A model generated the notes under the pieces. It was given only the letters and a program-made list of their open reading frames with translations. It made no database searches and was not told where the DNA came from. A stretch of 21,211 nucleotides of DNA from a virus, in IMG/VR virus record IMGVR_UViG_3300034418_014142, positions 1 to 21,211 of that record, one strand, 5' to 3'. Positions 13,088-21,211 of the stretch are shown here, piece after piece. Each line of letters begins with the position of its first letter. Position 1 is the first letter of the stretch. The translations under genes and the position numbers were made by a program.

Positions 13088-14491
13088 GATCTCGATTAAC
13101 TTTTCGACTTTCTTTTTGTCTTTCAGATATTCTTGGTAATCTTCTTCTTCGACGAAATTACCTTGTAAAGACAAACCTTTAAGTTCACCCGCCTTAACCT
13201 TTTTCCAAGTGTTCGGGTTTGTTACTCGCATCTTGGTCATCCAGGTTCCTTTTGGCACCTCCATATTGTATATGGTGTTTGCTTTATCCGTCTCTGCGTC
13301 TTCAACCACCCAAGATTCGAAAACATAAGAACCAGCATCCATATCGTCAATGTGCTGGATGTTTGTTTCTTTCGCTCTTAGTTCTCTCATAAACTTTTCT
13401 GCCATTCTTGCAATGGTGCCCTCAGAAAACTTTACATAATATGGGTTGCCATCTTCACCCTTGCGGATAATCTCAAGGTTCGGTATAGCAACGGGCCCAA
13501 CAACGATTTTCTCGTCTTCATCTGCGAATAAACCTCGCCAAGATGTAAACTCGATATTCTTGATTAACGAACCTGCTTTTCTGCCAACGAATTTACCACT
13601 TGGTTTCCAATCGCCGTTATCTCTTTCATAAATCTCGATTAAGTAACCAGGATCTTCAGGTGTTCCCTCGACACGGAAATCTGCACCTGGCACCTTGCGT
13701 GAACCCTTGCGAACGATTTCCCTGATGCGTCCTCTTGGGTTTTGTCCACCCGTTTTCCAAGATACCGCATCACCAACTTTTAGATCTTCAACCGCTGCCA
13801 TTTCTTGTTTCTGGGGTTCGACTAAACCCTTGTTAAGATATTCGTGTATCTTTTCGATATGACCTGACATATAAGACGTGTCATATGTCTTACCGGTTCT
13901 TTTAGCGATCTCGTCCATTATGTCGTTAAAGTCGTCTAAAAGCACCATTGCCTCTTTAAGATCATCGGTTGACGAAAAGTCGTTCTCAATGGCGTTCTTT
14001 TCTATAGCAAAAATACCGTCTGCTGCTCTCGCTGCTGCACGAACCATTCCATAATCATCTTCACCCTTGGAATCTTCTATAAGTTGCTTAAACGTGCCTA
14101 TAGCACCTGGGCAGATATAGAAATATTTGGTGCGATAACCGAAGATGTCCATCTCCTCGCTAAAATTCGATTTCTTAACAAGTTTATCCTCGTCGTCCAC
14201 TTGGTGTGTATATGGCGGTAAAGAACCGGTGTCTATACTAAACCCTTGCTCATACATCGAGTAACATATTGCTGCTGCTTGATCTTCTGGTTTGCCCTCG
14301 CCTAAAACAACGGGCATACAGCGGGACATAAAGTCGCTTTCAGATTCACCTGCTCTTGGTTTTACAAATTCTTCTGAACGCATATACATCCAATATTTGC
14401 CAATGGCGGGTTCGTCCACCAGGGCAATTGCATCAACGCCCGAGTTCTCGAGGTCGTCGATTATTTCTAAATTAATAACTTTTCTCTCCAT
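13073..14491 (-). CDS. XkdF-like head maturation protease with a large insertion (472 aa)
   Basis: The protein has the two ends of an XkdF-type (Peptidase_S78_2) protease. The N-terminus carries the GVDAIALVDEPAIGKYW element. The C-terminal part runs from VVGPVAIPNLEIIR through YYVKFSEGTIARMAEKF, with the likely catalytic histidine at 380 (NIQHID), the ESWVVED element (392-398), VPKGTWM, and the likely nucleophile S441 in LKGLSLQG. Between them, at about 40-315, lies an insertion. It has a Cys-containing helical motif (DFMSRCMPVVL...QAAAICYSMY), a helical region (110-220), and a Tudor/SH3-like domain at 237-312 (LKVGDAVSW, GGQNPRG, PGYLIEIY) that resembles DUF2945/HVA. It processes the scaffold and capsid in the prohead. 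A TATATTTA box ends only five bases before ATG. Confidence 0.82.
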   Translation of the reverse strand: MERKVINLEIIDDLENSGVDAIALVDEPAIGKYWMYMRSEEFVKPRAGESESDFMSRCMPVVLGEGKPEDQAAAICYSMYEQGFSIDTGSLPPYTHQVDDEDKLVKKSNFSEEMDIFGYRTKYFYICPGAIGTFKQLIEDSKGEDDYGMVRAAARAADGIFAIEKNAIENDFSSTDDLKEAMVLLDDFNDIMDEIAKRTGKTYDTSYMSGHIEKIHEYLNKGLVEPQKQEMAAVEDLKVGDAVSWKTGGQNPRGRIREIVRKGSRKVPGADFRVEGTPEDPGYLIEIYERDNGDWKPSGKFVGRKAGSLIKNIEFTSWRGLFADEDEKIVVGPVAIPNLEIIRKGEDGNPYYVKFSEGTIARMAEKFMRELRAKETNIQHIDDMDAGSYVFESWVVEDAETDKANTIYNMEVPKGTWMTKMRVTNPNTWKKVKAGELKGLSLQGNFVEEEDYQEYLKDKKKVEKLIEILNGE

Positions 14492-14496
14492 CGATT

Positions 14497-14504
14497 TAAA
14501 TATA
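14497..14504 (-). promoter_or_regulatory. TATATTTA box directly before the protease start
   Basis: TATATTTA on the minus strand ends five bases before the ATG at 14491, in the 18-nt gap after the tape measure gene. No TTG lies 16-17 nt upstream. If it is a -7 element, the RNA would start at or next to the start codon. Confidence 0.4.
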
Positions 14505-14509
14505 AATTT

Positions 14510-16690
14510 TTATAGTCGTGCTATATCTGATATGCGTTTGTTCGCCTCTTGTTGTGAAGACATCTCCGATGCAACAACATATGTCTTGATGATCGGTTGT
14601 TTTTGTCCCATTAAGGCGTTCTCTTGTCCTGAACTTAAGTTGCCCATTGAACGTTGATCACCTTGTCCGAGTGAATTCATCTTCTCGAGCATAGGCAAGA
14701 ACGATTGGGTGGCGTTGCGGTTAACTATAAACTCACCGCCCTCGAGTTCACCAAACGGAGACATAATTCCACCTTGGGCGTGTGATCTCCCGGTTAATAA
14801 ACCGCCTTGTCTAAACTTGCTTGGTGATGAACCAGCACCACCAGCACCGTCTCCGCCACCAGCACCACCACCAGCGGGTTGAAACTTTTGACTTGCGATT
14901 TTAGCAACGTTTGCTAAACCTGCTGCGATAATTAAACCCGCTTGTATCGCTGGATAACCTGGGAAAAGTATAGTTGCTGGGTTTGCAGATGCTGCGGATA
15001 ACACTTTAGTTGCTGCCAAGTAAGTGTCTATAGTTGCCGTTGCAATATTAACACCCTTTTGCACGTTAAACGCTCTCTTTTGTGCTTTTTCGTTTTCACC
15101 AGCAAACGTGTTTACTAAATCTGCGATGATGTTAAGTCCATCCTTTACCGCTTGTGCTTTTGCCTCGAGTTTAGCACGCTCATAATCTTTTTCTGCCTGA
15201 ATATCAGAGTCTCTAAATTCTTTATTCTTGGCGTCCACCGCGTTATTCCTTGCATCGGTTAACGCCGTTGTATCTAAATTTAACTTTTCCGCTTGCTCTA
15301 TAAGTTTGTCATAATATTCCTCGATCTTCTGTATCTCGAGGGCACGACGCTCTTCTTCTGTATCTGCGGTTGCCTCGGCGATTGCCTTAAGTGTGTCTTG
15401 CTTTTCTTTTTCCTTGGCGATTTCTTTTTGGCGTGCCTCTTCGTCTTTCTTTTCCTTTTCCTCTCTTGCTTTATCCGCATCCGCTTGACGCTTTTTCTCG
15501 ATTTCGCCCAACTTAAGGGTATATGCTTCTTCTGCTTCTTCCCTTAACCTCGCCTTTTCCTTTTCGGTGGCGTCAAGACGTTCTATAGAAATTAACGCCT
15601 CGTTGCGTTCGATCTCTGCTTGCTTTTCTGCACGCTCGTTTGCGTCGTCTATACTTGCTAAAAGGTTCTTCTGCTCTGCCTTGCGAATCTGATCTTCTAT
15701 AGCAAGTCGTTGTTTAGCATATGCTTCTGCCTCTGCTCGTTGTTTATCCCTTAACGCCTTTTCTTGGTCGAAAAGTTCTTTCTGCTTTTGTTTAGTTTCT
15801 TGTTGCCTTTGGGCATATGCTGCTTCTGCCTCGGCGAGTTTATCGAGATCTTCTGCTGACGAATCTGACAAGGCGTTAAGTGCTCTTAGTGCCTCCACCC
15901 TTTGTCTTGCAAGTTCTTCTTCCTGGGCGGCAAGATCGATTTCCGCTTTCCTTACATCTTCCAGCGCGGTTAACCTTTCTTGATAACTTAAGTTCTCGTC
16001 GTTGATCTTAAGTTTAGCATCTGCTATAAGAGCGTTTTGTTTAGCACGTTCGACGTTTAGAGAGCGTTGTGCATCATCTATACCTTGTAGTGTATCTGTA
16101 AGCGCCGCCGCTGCTTTTGCCTCTTCAAGGATTTCTGCACCTATACCCGATACAGCACCTCTTGCATCTTCCATTGCACCTTTAAAGTCACCAGAAAAGA
16201 ATTTAGCAATGGCACCAGCAAATTGCAACACCCTGTCTCTTACAACATCCACCGCTGCAGATATGCCGGCGAGCACCTGGTCGAATTGTTCTGCTCCCTC
16301 TTTAGTCGAGGTGAACGCCTTGAATAAACCTGTAAGGGCAAGGACAACTGCTGCGATTACCGCTCCAATTGGGTTTGCGACAAGTGTAAGCAACGCCTTG
16401 TTAAGTCCACCGACACCTTGTATAACACCGCCGATTGGTCCACCGATACTGCCAAGTGCACCGCCCAAACCTTTTGCTGCGACGTTACCCTTAAGCAACG
16501 CCTTTTCGTTTTGCTTAACCGCGTTGTTTAGTTCTTTAAATTCTTTAGAACCAACGGGTGCTTTTGCCAAGGCATCTCTTGCGTTCTTCGCCGCCTCTTC
16601 AAGTTCGTTGACGGAATTTACCGTTTTATCGATAACCTGTCCGTCTTCAACGACTTTAACCTTAAAAGTTATTTCTTTATTCTTTGCCAT
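14510..16690 (-). CDS. Tail tape measure protein (726 aa)
   Basis: A short N-terminal beta part (ITFKVKVVEDGQVIDKTV) leads to a helical region with a hydrophobic, Gly-rich stretch (about 75-125, LTLVANPIGAVIAAVVLAL). Residues 210-510 are a long charged coiled coil (Glu/Lys/Arg/Gln-rich). After a second hydrophobic part (518-600), a Gly-rich linker (606-622) leads to the C-terminal element GGLLTGRSHAQGG and LEGGEFIVNRNATQ, which is typical of tape measure proteins of Bacteroidota phages and prophages. It sets tail length, and by the usual relation of about 1.5 angstroms per residue it would give a tail near 110 nm. It lies behind the tail tip genes. I see no tail assembly chaperone pair upstream. 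Confidence 0.9.
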   Translation of the reverse strand: MAKNKEITFKVKVVEDGQVIDKTVNSVNELEEAAKNARDALAKAPVGSKEFKELNNAVKQNEKALLKGNVAAKGLGGALGSIGGPIGGVIQGVGGLNKALLTLVANPIGAVIAAVVLALTGLFKAFTSTKEGAEQFDQVLAGISAAVDVVRDRVLQFAGAIAKFFSGDFKGAMEDARGAVSGIGAEILEEAKAAAALTDTLQGIDDAQRSLNVERAKQNALIADAKLKINDENLSYQERLTALEDVRKAEIDLAAQEEELARQRVEALRALNALSDSSAEDLDKLAEAEAAYAQRQQETKQKQKELFDQEKALRDKQRAEAEAYAKQRLAIEDQIRKAEQKNLLASIDDANERAEKQAEIERNEALISIERLDATEKEKARLREEAEEAYTLKLGEIEKKRQADADKAREEKEKKDEEARQKEIAKEKEKQDTLKAIAEATADTEEERRALEIQKIEEYYDKLIEQAEKLNLDTTALTDARNNAVDAKNKEFRDSDIQAEKDYERAKLEAKAQAVKDGLNIIADLVNTFAGENEKAQKRAFNVQKGVNIATATIDTYLAATKVLSAASANPATILFPGYPAIQAGLIIAAGLANVAKIASQKFQPAGGGAGGGDGAGGAGSSPSKFRQGGLLTGRSHAQGGIMSPFGELEGGEFIVNRNATQSFLPMLEKMNSLGQGDQRSMGNLSSGQENALMGQKQPIIKTYVVASEMSSQQEANKRISDIARL

Positions 16691-16706
16691 ATTCGGGCGT
16701 TTATTT

Positions 16707-16714
16707 TAAGTATA
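16707..16714 (-). promoter_or_regulatory. TATACTTA variant box in a palindrome before the tape measure gene
   Basis: The minus strand reads TATACTTA, a variant of the boxes elsewhere. It overlaps the perfect 10-bp palindrome AAGTATACTT (16708-16717) and lies 16 nt before the start at 16690. No TTG is at the expected distance. It may be a promoter, an operator, or chance in A/T-rich DNA. Confidence 0.3.
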
Positions 16715-16731
16715 CTTTTATCCGTTTTTGA

Positions 16732-19700
16732 TTATGGGAACCACTCGAATTCTACCGTGTAAACGTCTTCCCCAATTGGTCCAAATGTTAGTGTGTAGTA
16801 AGGTGCGCTTGTTCCACTATCAATATGTACAATATCTCCGTTTTTGCGAACGACATATGCAACCGATCCACCATAAATTGCTGGAACTATAACTTGGAAT
16901 CTGAACCAAGAACTCGGAGAATATAATGGGGCAAAAGAATTGTCAAAGTTTGCACCTGTTGATACCTCATAACCGTTTGCAAGGAAACTCTCGCCGTCAT
17001 AAGATATCTCGTTGTACACTTGTAACTCAGTGGTTGTGCCTGAGTTGTTCTCAAGTGTTACATCTACAGAATCTGTTCGGTCTCCGCACTCCGCCCAAAT
17101 TGTTTGTGCATTTGTACAACCACCTGTTGCACCCGCTGTTGCACCAGCAACCTGAACATATACTGCTCCATCAGAAACATAACCATCTGCTGTTGCGCCG
17201 ATCGGAGATTCTTGGTAAGGGTCGTTATAGAACGCTGTTGCGTCATAAAAGTTTGGTGTGTCATAATACATTGTGTTGGTTCCAACCGCACCTGTTGTAC
17301 CTTGTCCACAACAACCACCTGCCTCTGTTGAACCGTATCCAAGCACATCGTCATATCCAAGTTCGTCACAGATACAACCGCTGGCGTTTCCAACCTGTAC
17401 TATAGTTTTACCATCTCGCCCAATTAACACCGGGGAACTGCTACCGTTTTCTTTATACCAGGTGCCAGGGGTTAACAAACCATAACCAGCGCTGGAGAAT
17501 GCAAGTGTCGATGTTGCAAGAGATGTACCGTCATAATAAATGGAAACCGGATAACTTGTACAACAAACGGCGGTGCAGAAATTTGTAGATGCACACGCGG
17601 TTGATGAAACGGTTAACGGGTTACAAGAACAAGATGTTCCAACTCCAATGGATATAACAAAACCTGAACGGTCAACTTGCAAAATCGTTGTGCCGTCGCT
17701 ATAGTAACCTGCTGCTGCGGGCACGAATAAACTTTGATCCTGGAATAATTGGAAGGTGCCACCAAAAGTGTCTTGTGCAGAATAAAGGGTATATTGTGCA
17801 AACCCATTACAACAATATGCGTCACACAAGGTGTCACCAAAACATAACCCTGAATATGGATAAGATTTAACACCCGAACCAGGTCCTGTAGTGTCGATGT
17901 TTATACCAACTGTACCAAGTTTAAGTAATTTAACCTTAACCTCGCTTGTTGCACCGAGTACATAATCTTTAATTTCCAGTGGCATATACCAAGCATCCTT
18001 AACAAATAAAAGGTCGTTAAACCTTAACTTGGTTACATCTTGGTAATCAAGTACAAATGTGCCCTCTAAAATTCTGGACGAAGAAGAGAACGTGTCGTTG
18101 TACCAATCTTCCCAATACAAGTTGTAAGCATCTCTTGGGGTTCTACCCGAACCAACGTTTGGTGTATCTTCTACATCCCAAAATTGTTCGACGTTTTTCC
18201 AGTTAAGGTCGAACGCTGATTCGTTAAATGGGTATCGATCGTATTGAGAAAACACAGGATATTCTGTTTTTGCAGTGCTTACACTTGGGTTTACAGTGTC
18301 GTTGGAAATATACCAAGTCAATGGTGAGGTTTGCATTCCGTTATAGAACATAAGACGAGGTTTAACCTGTATAGGTTGGCGCTCGTTCTCGGTATCTTTT
18401 GCAAAATGGGGAATCAAGAAATTGGCGTTGTTCCCAATGGGTGCAAGCGGCACCGGGGAAAATATACTTGTCAGGTCTCGGTTACCTGTAATAACCTCTA
18501 TACCAGAATCTTGTTTGCGTTCTCCAAAAACCTCCTTATATTCTTGTTCATAAGAAAAGTTGTATATGTCAGATTCTTTAGAATCCTTAAATGTAATTTG
18601 TCTCTGCTGAGTATAGAACGTTGGCGTTATAGAAACGTCCTTGGCGTTGTTTAGTTTATCGGTCCAGTCTTTTTGTTCGCCTTGTCCAACCCAATCCTTC
18701 CAAGGTTCTATATAAAAGTTCTTAGGGTTCTCAGGGTCTGGTTCCCAGATTAACTTAAACCTGTCGTTTATACCTTTTATAAAATCGATTTGCTTTGTGT
18801 TTGCTGGCATAAGACCAGCAGGGTTTACAACGTTTGGTGTTATACCAGAAAATATACCACTGCGTAAATCGAACGCCGAGTTGGTTTGCCCACTTGGAAC
18901 AATAACATATAATTCAACCGAGTCACCTTTAGTAATGTTTGCGGATAAGGTTGTTTCAAAATTACCTGAAATCCCAAATTTAACAACAGCGCTTGCTGGT
19001 TTACCAACTGGACTTGGTAAATCCAGATATTGTTGAGTATAATCAATGTAACCAGTTTGTGTTGCTCTTTTAACACCGTTAACAAACAATTGGAATTGCA
19101 TGTTAAAGGTATAAGGTGGTGCTGTTTGGTAAGCAGGTGGTTGTGGGATCTGGAATTCAAATATCATATCTTTAATTGTAAAAAGATATGGTCCACCGGT
19201 AAAGGGTGCGATAAACTCGGATAATGTTGGCAACCAAGCGTTACCGTTGTTGTATACTACAGAGGGAAAGTTAAGTTTCTTTGCATCACCTGGGGTCACC
19301 GTACCAAAGTCTTGGAAACCGTTTTGTGCTTCGAAATTGGAATCTGAGCGCTGGGTTGGCAATGCCTCGTTGCTGGAAATTAAGTATAAATCTGTAAACC
19401 AACCCTGGTCTAAAAATTCAGATTCATAAGTAAACCCTGCCTCCTCGAAAATTTTATCCCAAACTACCTTGGCACGAATTGCTGGTTTAAATTGGGTGGT
19501 GTCCAACGGAAAAGACGAGGATGTAAAACCATATTTAGAAACTACACCATCGTATTTAGATAATGTGCTTTGGTTTGGGTTACCGCTTGTATAGGTGTAA
19601 CCCCATTCTGCCAACGGATAAACTATATCACCGTCAAACAATTTGCGTTCCCAAGATTTAGTTATTTGGGTATAGTTTATGGTGTGGTTAAAGTCGTCCA

Positions 19701-20115
19701 GGTTTAGTTCGCTTAGTTCCTTGGGTGCAACCACCGATGCAAAGTTACTGGTCTCGCCCATAAAGATCAATTCGTATTCGATCTTACCTGTAGCATCACC
19801 GCGGATAATTTGGTTAATTCTTAAGTTACCCTCCATAAAGGTGGAACCGTTAACCGTTACATAAGCATCTGCTTTTTGCCTTGCGTCATAATCTTGGGCG
19901 TTAACGTTAAACACCGCTTTAAAGTACTTACCGTTTGTTGGTGTGTGTGGCACCCTAAACGTTCTGGAAAAATTACTTGCCGTCTTAGTTGGGTCTTCTA
20001 AACTTTCGACCTGCTTGGTAATCTTAATGGGTTCTTCTTGGTATAGATCCAGTTCTAAAAAACCAGAATATCCTGACTGACCTTGCTGTAAAGCAAATAA
20101 TTGAATGTTGTCCAT
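16732..20115 (-). CDS. Large tail tip/baseplate-like protein with Cys-rich repeats (1127 aa)
   Basis: Residues 20-70 match a module at the start of large tail proteins in Bacteroidota phages (LDLYQEEPIKITK, DPTKTASNFSRTFRVP, then TNGKYF). Residues 442-500 carry a second recurring element (FIKGINDRFKLIWEPD, then IEPWKDWV, DWTDKLNNAK). The middle is beta-rich. From about 750 a Gly/Ser linker leads to a Cys-rich part with three repeats (756-1000) marked by C-x5-C-x3-CC and a YYSDG or similar turn. The last 125 residues form another beta domain. I infer a place at the tail tip, with the repeats exposed and possibly disulphide-linked. The ATG overlaps the preceding stop by one base, so it is coupled to that gene. 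The exact function is not known. Confidence 0.75.
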   Translation of the reverse strand: MDNIQLFALQQGQSGYSGFLELDLYQEEPIKITKQVESLEDPTKTASNFSRTFRVPHTPTNGKYFKAVFNVNAQDYDARQKADAYVTVNGSTFMEGNLRINQIIRGDATGKIEYELIFMGETSNFASVVAPKELSELNLDDFNHTINYTQITKSWERKLFDGDIVYPLAEWGYTYTSGNPNQSTLSKYDGVVSKYGFTSSSFPLDTTQFKPAIRAKVVWDKIFEEAGFTYESEFLDQGWFTDLYLISSNEALPTQRSDSNFEAQNGFQDFGTVTPGDAKKLNFPSVVYNNGNAWLPTLSEFIAPFTGGPYLFTIKDMIFEFQIPQPPAYQTAPPYTFNMQFQLFVNGVKRATQTGYIDYTQQYLDLPSPVGKPASAVVKFGISGNFETTLSANITKGDSVELYVIVPSGQTNSAFDLRSGIFSGITPNVVNPAGLMPANTKQIDFIKGINDRFKLIWEPDPENPKNFYIEPWKDWVGQGEQKDWTDKLNNAKDVSITPTFYTQQRQITFKDSKESDIYNFSYEQEYKEVFGERKQDSGIEVITGNRDLTSIFSPVPLAPIGNNANFLIPHFAKDTENERQPIQVKPRLMFYNGMQTSPLTWYISNDTVNPSVSTAKTEYPVFSQYDRYPFNESAFDLNWKNVEQFWDVEDTPNVGSGRTPRDAYNLYWEDWYNDTFSSSSRILEGTFVLDYQDVTKLRFNDLLFVKDAWYMPLEIKDYVLGATSEVKVKLLKLGTVGINIDTTGPGSGVKSYPYSGLCFGDTLCDAYCCNGFAQYTLYSAQDTFGGTFQLFQDQSLFVPAAAGYYSDGTTILQVDRSGFVISIGVGTSCSCNPLTVSSTACASTNFCTAVCCTSYPVSIYYDGTSLATSTLAFSSAGYGLLTPGTWYKENGSSSPVLIGRDGKTIVQVGNASGCICDELGYDDVLGYGSTEAGGCCGQGTTGAVGTNTMYYDTPNFYDATAFYNDPYQESPIGATADGYVSDGAVYVQVAGATAGATGGCTNAQTIWAECGDRTDSVDVTLENNSGTTTELQVYNEISYDGESFLANGYEVSTGANFDNSFAPLYSPSSWFRFQVIVPAIYGGSVAYVVRKNGDIVHIDSGTSAPYYTLTFGPIGEDVYTVEFEWFP
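17116..17850 (-). repeat. Three protein-level Cys-rich repeats in the 1127-aa tail protein
   Basis: Residues 756-831, 839-916 and 933-1000 are related repeats. Repeats 1 and 2 both begin with C-x5-C-x3-CC (C758/764/768/769 and C841/847/851/852) and end with CSC or CIC. Repeat 3 keeps only a CC (935-936) and a closing C1000. Each has a tyrosine-rich turn and a late G-x2-IVQV-like strand (TTILQVDRSG, KTIVQVGNASG, AVYVQVAGATAG). Confidence 0.75.
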
Positions 20116-21211
20116 TAAACGGTTTGTTTTTGTTGTACTTTGGTGAACGTTAAGTCGAACGACGCTTGTACAAGTTTCTCTTGTTTAACAAATTTGTAAG
20201 TGTAGTCGAGGTTATTAACCTTAACCGTTACCGGGTTTGTTGCCCCGTCAATGTATCCCCAAACACTTGGAGATTCTGGTATAGCACCCAAAAAGTCGAC
20301 ATCTTCTTGGGTTACCCAATCGCTCTCGATTCTGTAAGTTTGTGTAACCGTCTTGTTAAACGATTTGTTACCGCCCCTTAACCAATTCTGGTAATTGGGC
20401 ACGTCGTCGATTTCTTTAACGGGTTTTAACGCCGTGTAATCTAAAACCGATTGGTAATATTCCGTTTCTTGAGAACGAGATGTTCTCTCATATTTCATTG
20501 TGAAGTTGTAGTAATCTCGCCCGCCCAGGTCGTTTAACCAACTTAACCTCACCGGCGGATAAAGGTCGTTGCAATTGGTGTCGAGGGTAAAGGTTACCGT
20601 TTCACCAGCAACCGCATCTGGTGTTGTTGCCGCCGTTGCGTTATCTTTATAGTAAGGGGTTACCTCATAATATGTTGTGCCAACGGGCAAACTTAAGTCT
20701 CGGGTCCCAACGTTAACCGCCATCATAACATAATCTTTATCAAACGATATAGACGTGTAATTTGCTGCCGTCATTGGTCCACCCCCGTTGCTGGTTATGT
20801 TTTGTATAAAGGTCGAGGATATAGAACCACTTGCGTTGAAATATTCGATATTGATACCCTGCACCGCTTTAGCATAAGTTGCCGCTGTGTCGATCCAATT
20901 GATAAACGACAAGGTGTGCACGTCGTTGTCTTGTATAGTGATGTTATTGCCTTGGCGTTTCAGGAACTTGCCGTCGCCGTCCATCAGATATTCGTCGAAA
21001 TAACCATAATCGGTTAAGTAATCGCTGAGGTGATCTTGTTGATCTGTAAAGTCAAAAGCACCTGGGGTTGCCCTGACACCAACGTTTGCCTCTGCCGGAT
21101 ACACGTTATATGCCGGTGCACCCGTTGCACCTGAACCGTCGAATATAGTTAATTGTCCGTTGGTGCCGATGTATTCCTCGCCTGCCTTAACCTCGACCAC
21201 CGGGCATATCT
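20115..21211 (-). CDS. Tail-associated protein, 5' end beyond window (at least 365 residues)
   Basis: The frame is open to the right edge. A GTG at 21200 could start it, but the codons before it (ICPV) read into the window edge without a stop, so the gene probably begins outside. The visible part is beta-rich, with an early VKAGEEYIGTNGQL stretch, a long middle, and an end (DYTYKFVKQEKLVQASFDLTFTKVQQKQTV) that alternates strands. The element TYRIESDWVTQEDVDFL followed by 'PSVW' recalls a protein next to tail tip genes in Bacteroidota phages, but I cannot name the family. It is coupled to the large tail tip gene by a one-base stop/start overlap, so both probably belong to the tail tip. Role inferred from context. 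Confidence 0.6.
   Translation of the reverse strand, partial: ICPVVEVKAGEEYIGTNGQLTIFDGSGATGAPAYNVYPAEANVGVRATPGAFDFTDQQDHLSDYLTDYGYFDEYLMDGDGKFLKRQGNNITIQDNDVHTLSFINWIDTAATYAKAVQGINIEYFNASGSISSTFIQNITSNGGGPMTAANYTSISFDKDYVMMAVNVGTRDLSLPVGTTYYEVTPYYKDNATAATTPDAVAGETVTFTLDTNCNDLYPPVRLSWLNDLGGRDYYNFTMKYERTSRSQETEYYQSVLDYTALKPVKEIDDVPNYQNWLRGGNKSFNKTVTQTYRIESDWVTQEDVDFLGAIPESPSVWGYIDGATNPVTVKVNNLDYTYKFVKQEKLVQASFDLTFTKVQQKQTV

Noticed and set aside
16002-16709. A 235-codon open frame on the plus strand, antisense to the tape measure gene
   Set aside because: It lies fully opposite the coiled-coil gene, is rich in Ala, Ser and Pro as expected for a mirror of Ala/Glu/Lys-rich code, and has no leader or family signal.
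1-21211. tRNA genes, CRISPR arrays, insertion sequences, attachment sites, defence or anti-defence genes
   Set aside because: Gaps between genes are nearly all under 120 bases. The one larger gap, 189 bases at 2242-2430, holds a terminator and A/T-rich leader. I saw no cloverleaf, transposase or repeat array.

Overview
The window is a late (virion-structure) region of a tailed double-stranded DNA phage, followed by the start of a replication-type gene cluster. All 24 genes I accept lie on the minus strand, nearly back to back, so the region is transcribed from position 21211 towards position 1. The host is most likely a member of the Bacteroidota, probably a marine or flavobacterial type. Three things point there. 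Almost no start codon has a Shine-Dalgarno sequence, and starts are instead preceded by A/T-rich leaders. The promoter-like sites fit TTG-N17-TAnnTTT, close to the Bacteroidota consensus. Several proteins also carry modules I know from phages and prophages of that phylum. There is no integrase, terminase, lysin or tRNA in the window, so lifestyle and completeness cannot be judged.

In transcription order, the right part (21211 to 14510) encodes two large tail proteins and a 726-residue tape measure protein. The second tail protein carries a cysteine-rich repeat tail. A head module follows (14491 to 11507): an XkdF-like maturation protease with a large insertion, an acidic scaffold and the major capsid protein. 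Next come a probable major tail protein (174 aa) and three small virion-associated proteins (11425 to 9735). The host-recognition block spans 9725 to 5173. It has a 745-aa LamG/lectin-like protein, a collagen-like fibre, a smaller relative of the lectin protein, and a short relative of the fibre. Only then come the portal (5162 to 4035) and a head-tail connector (4023 to 3388), then two small membrane proteins and an HNH endonuclease. After a clear intrinsic terminator at about 2320-2356, a second cluster starts. It holds a NUMOD4/HNH endonuclease, a replication-initiator-like pair (152 aa and a 106-aa winged helix), a short unknown protein and an unknown gene that runs off the left edge.

The structural genes seem to be split into several transcription units. 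In at least two places a hairpin terminator is followed directly by a TTG-N17-TATATTTA promoter-like element, and the same TATATTTA box recurs before four more genes. The layout is unusual: tail tip and tape measure come before the head genes, and the portal lies after the fibres. No single new defence or mobile system is evident. The features most worth checking are the promoter/terminator cassettes, the protease insertion, the Cys-repeat tail protein, the duplicated receptor-binding modules and a possible overprinted membrane gene in the connector.
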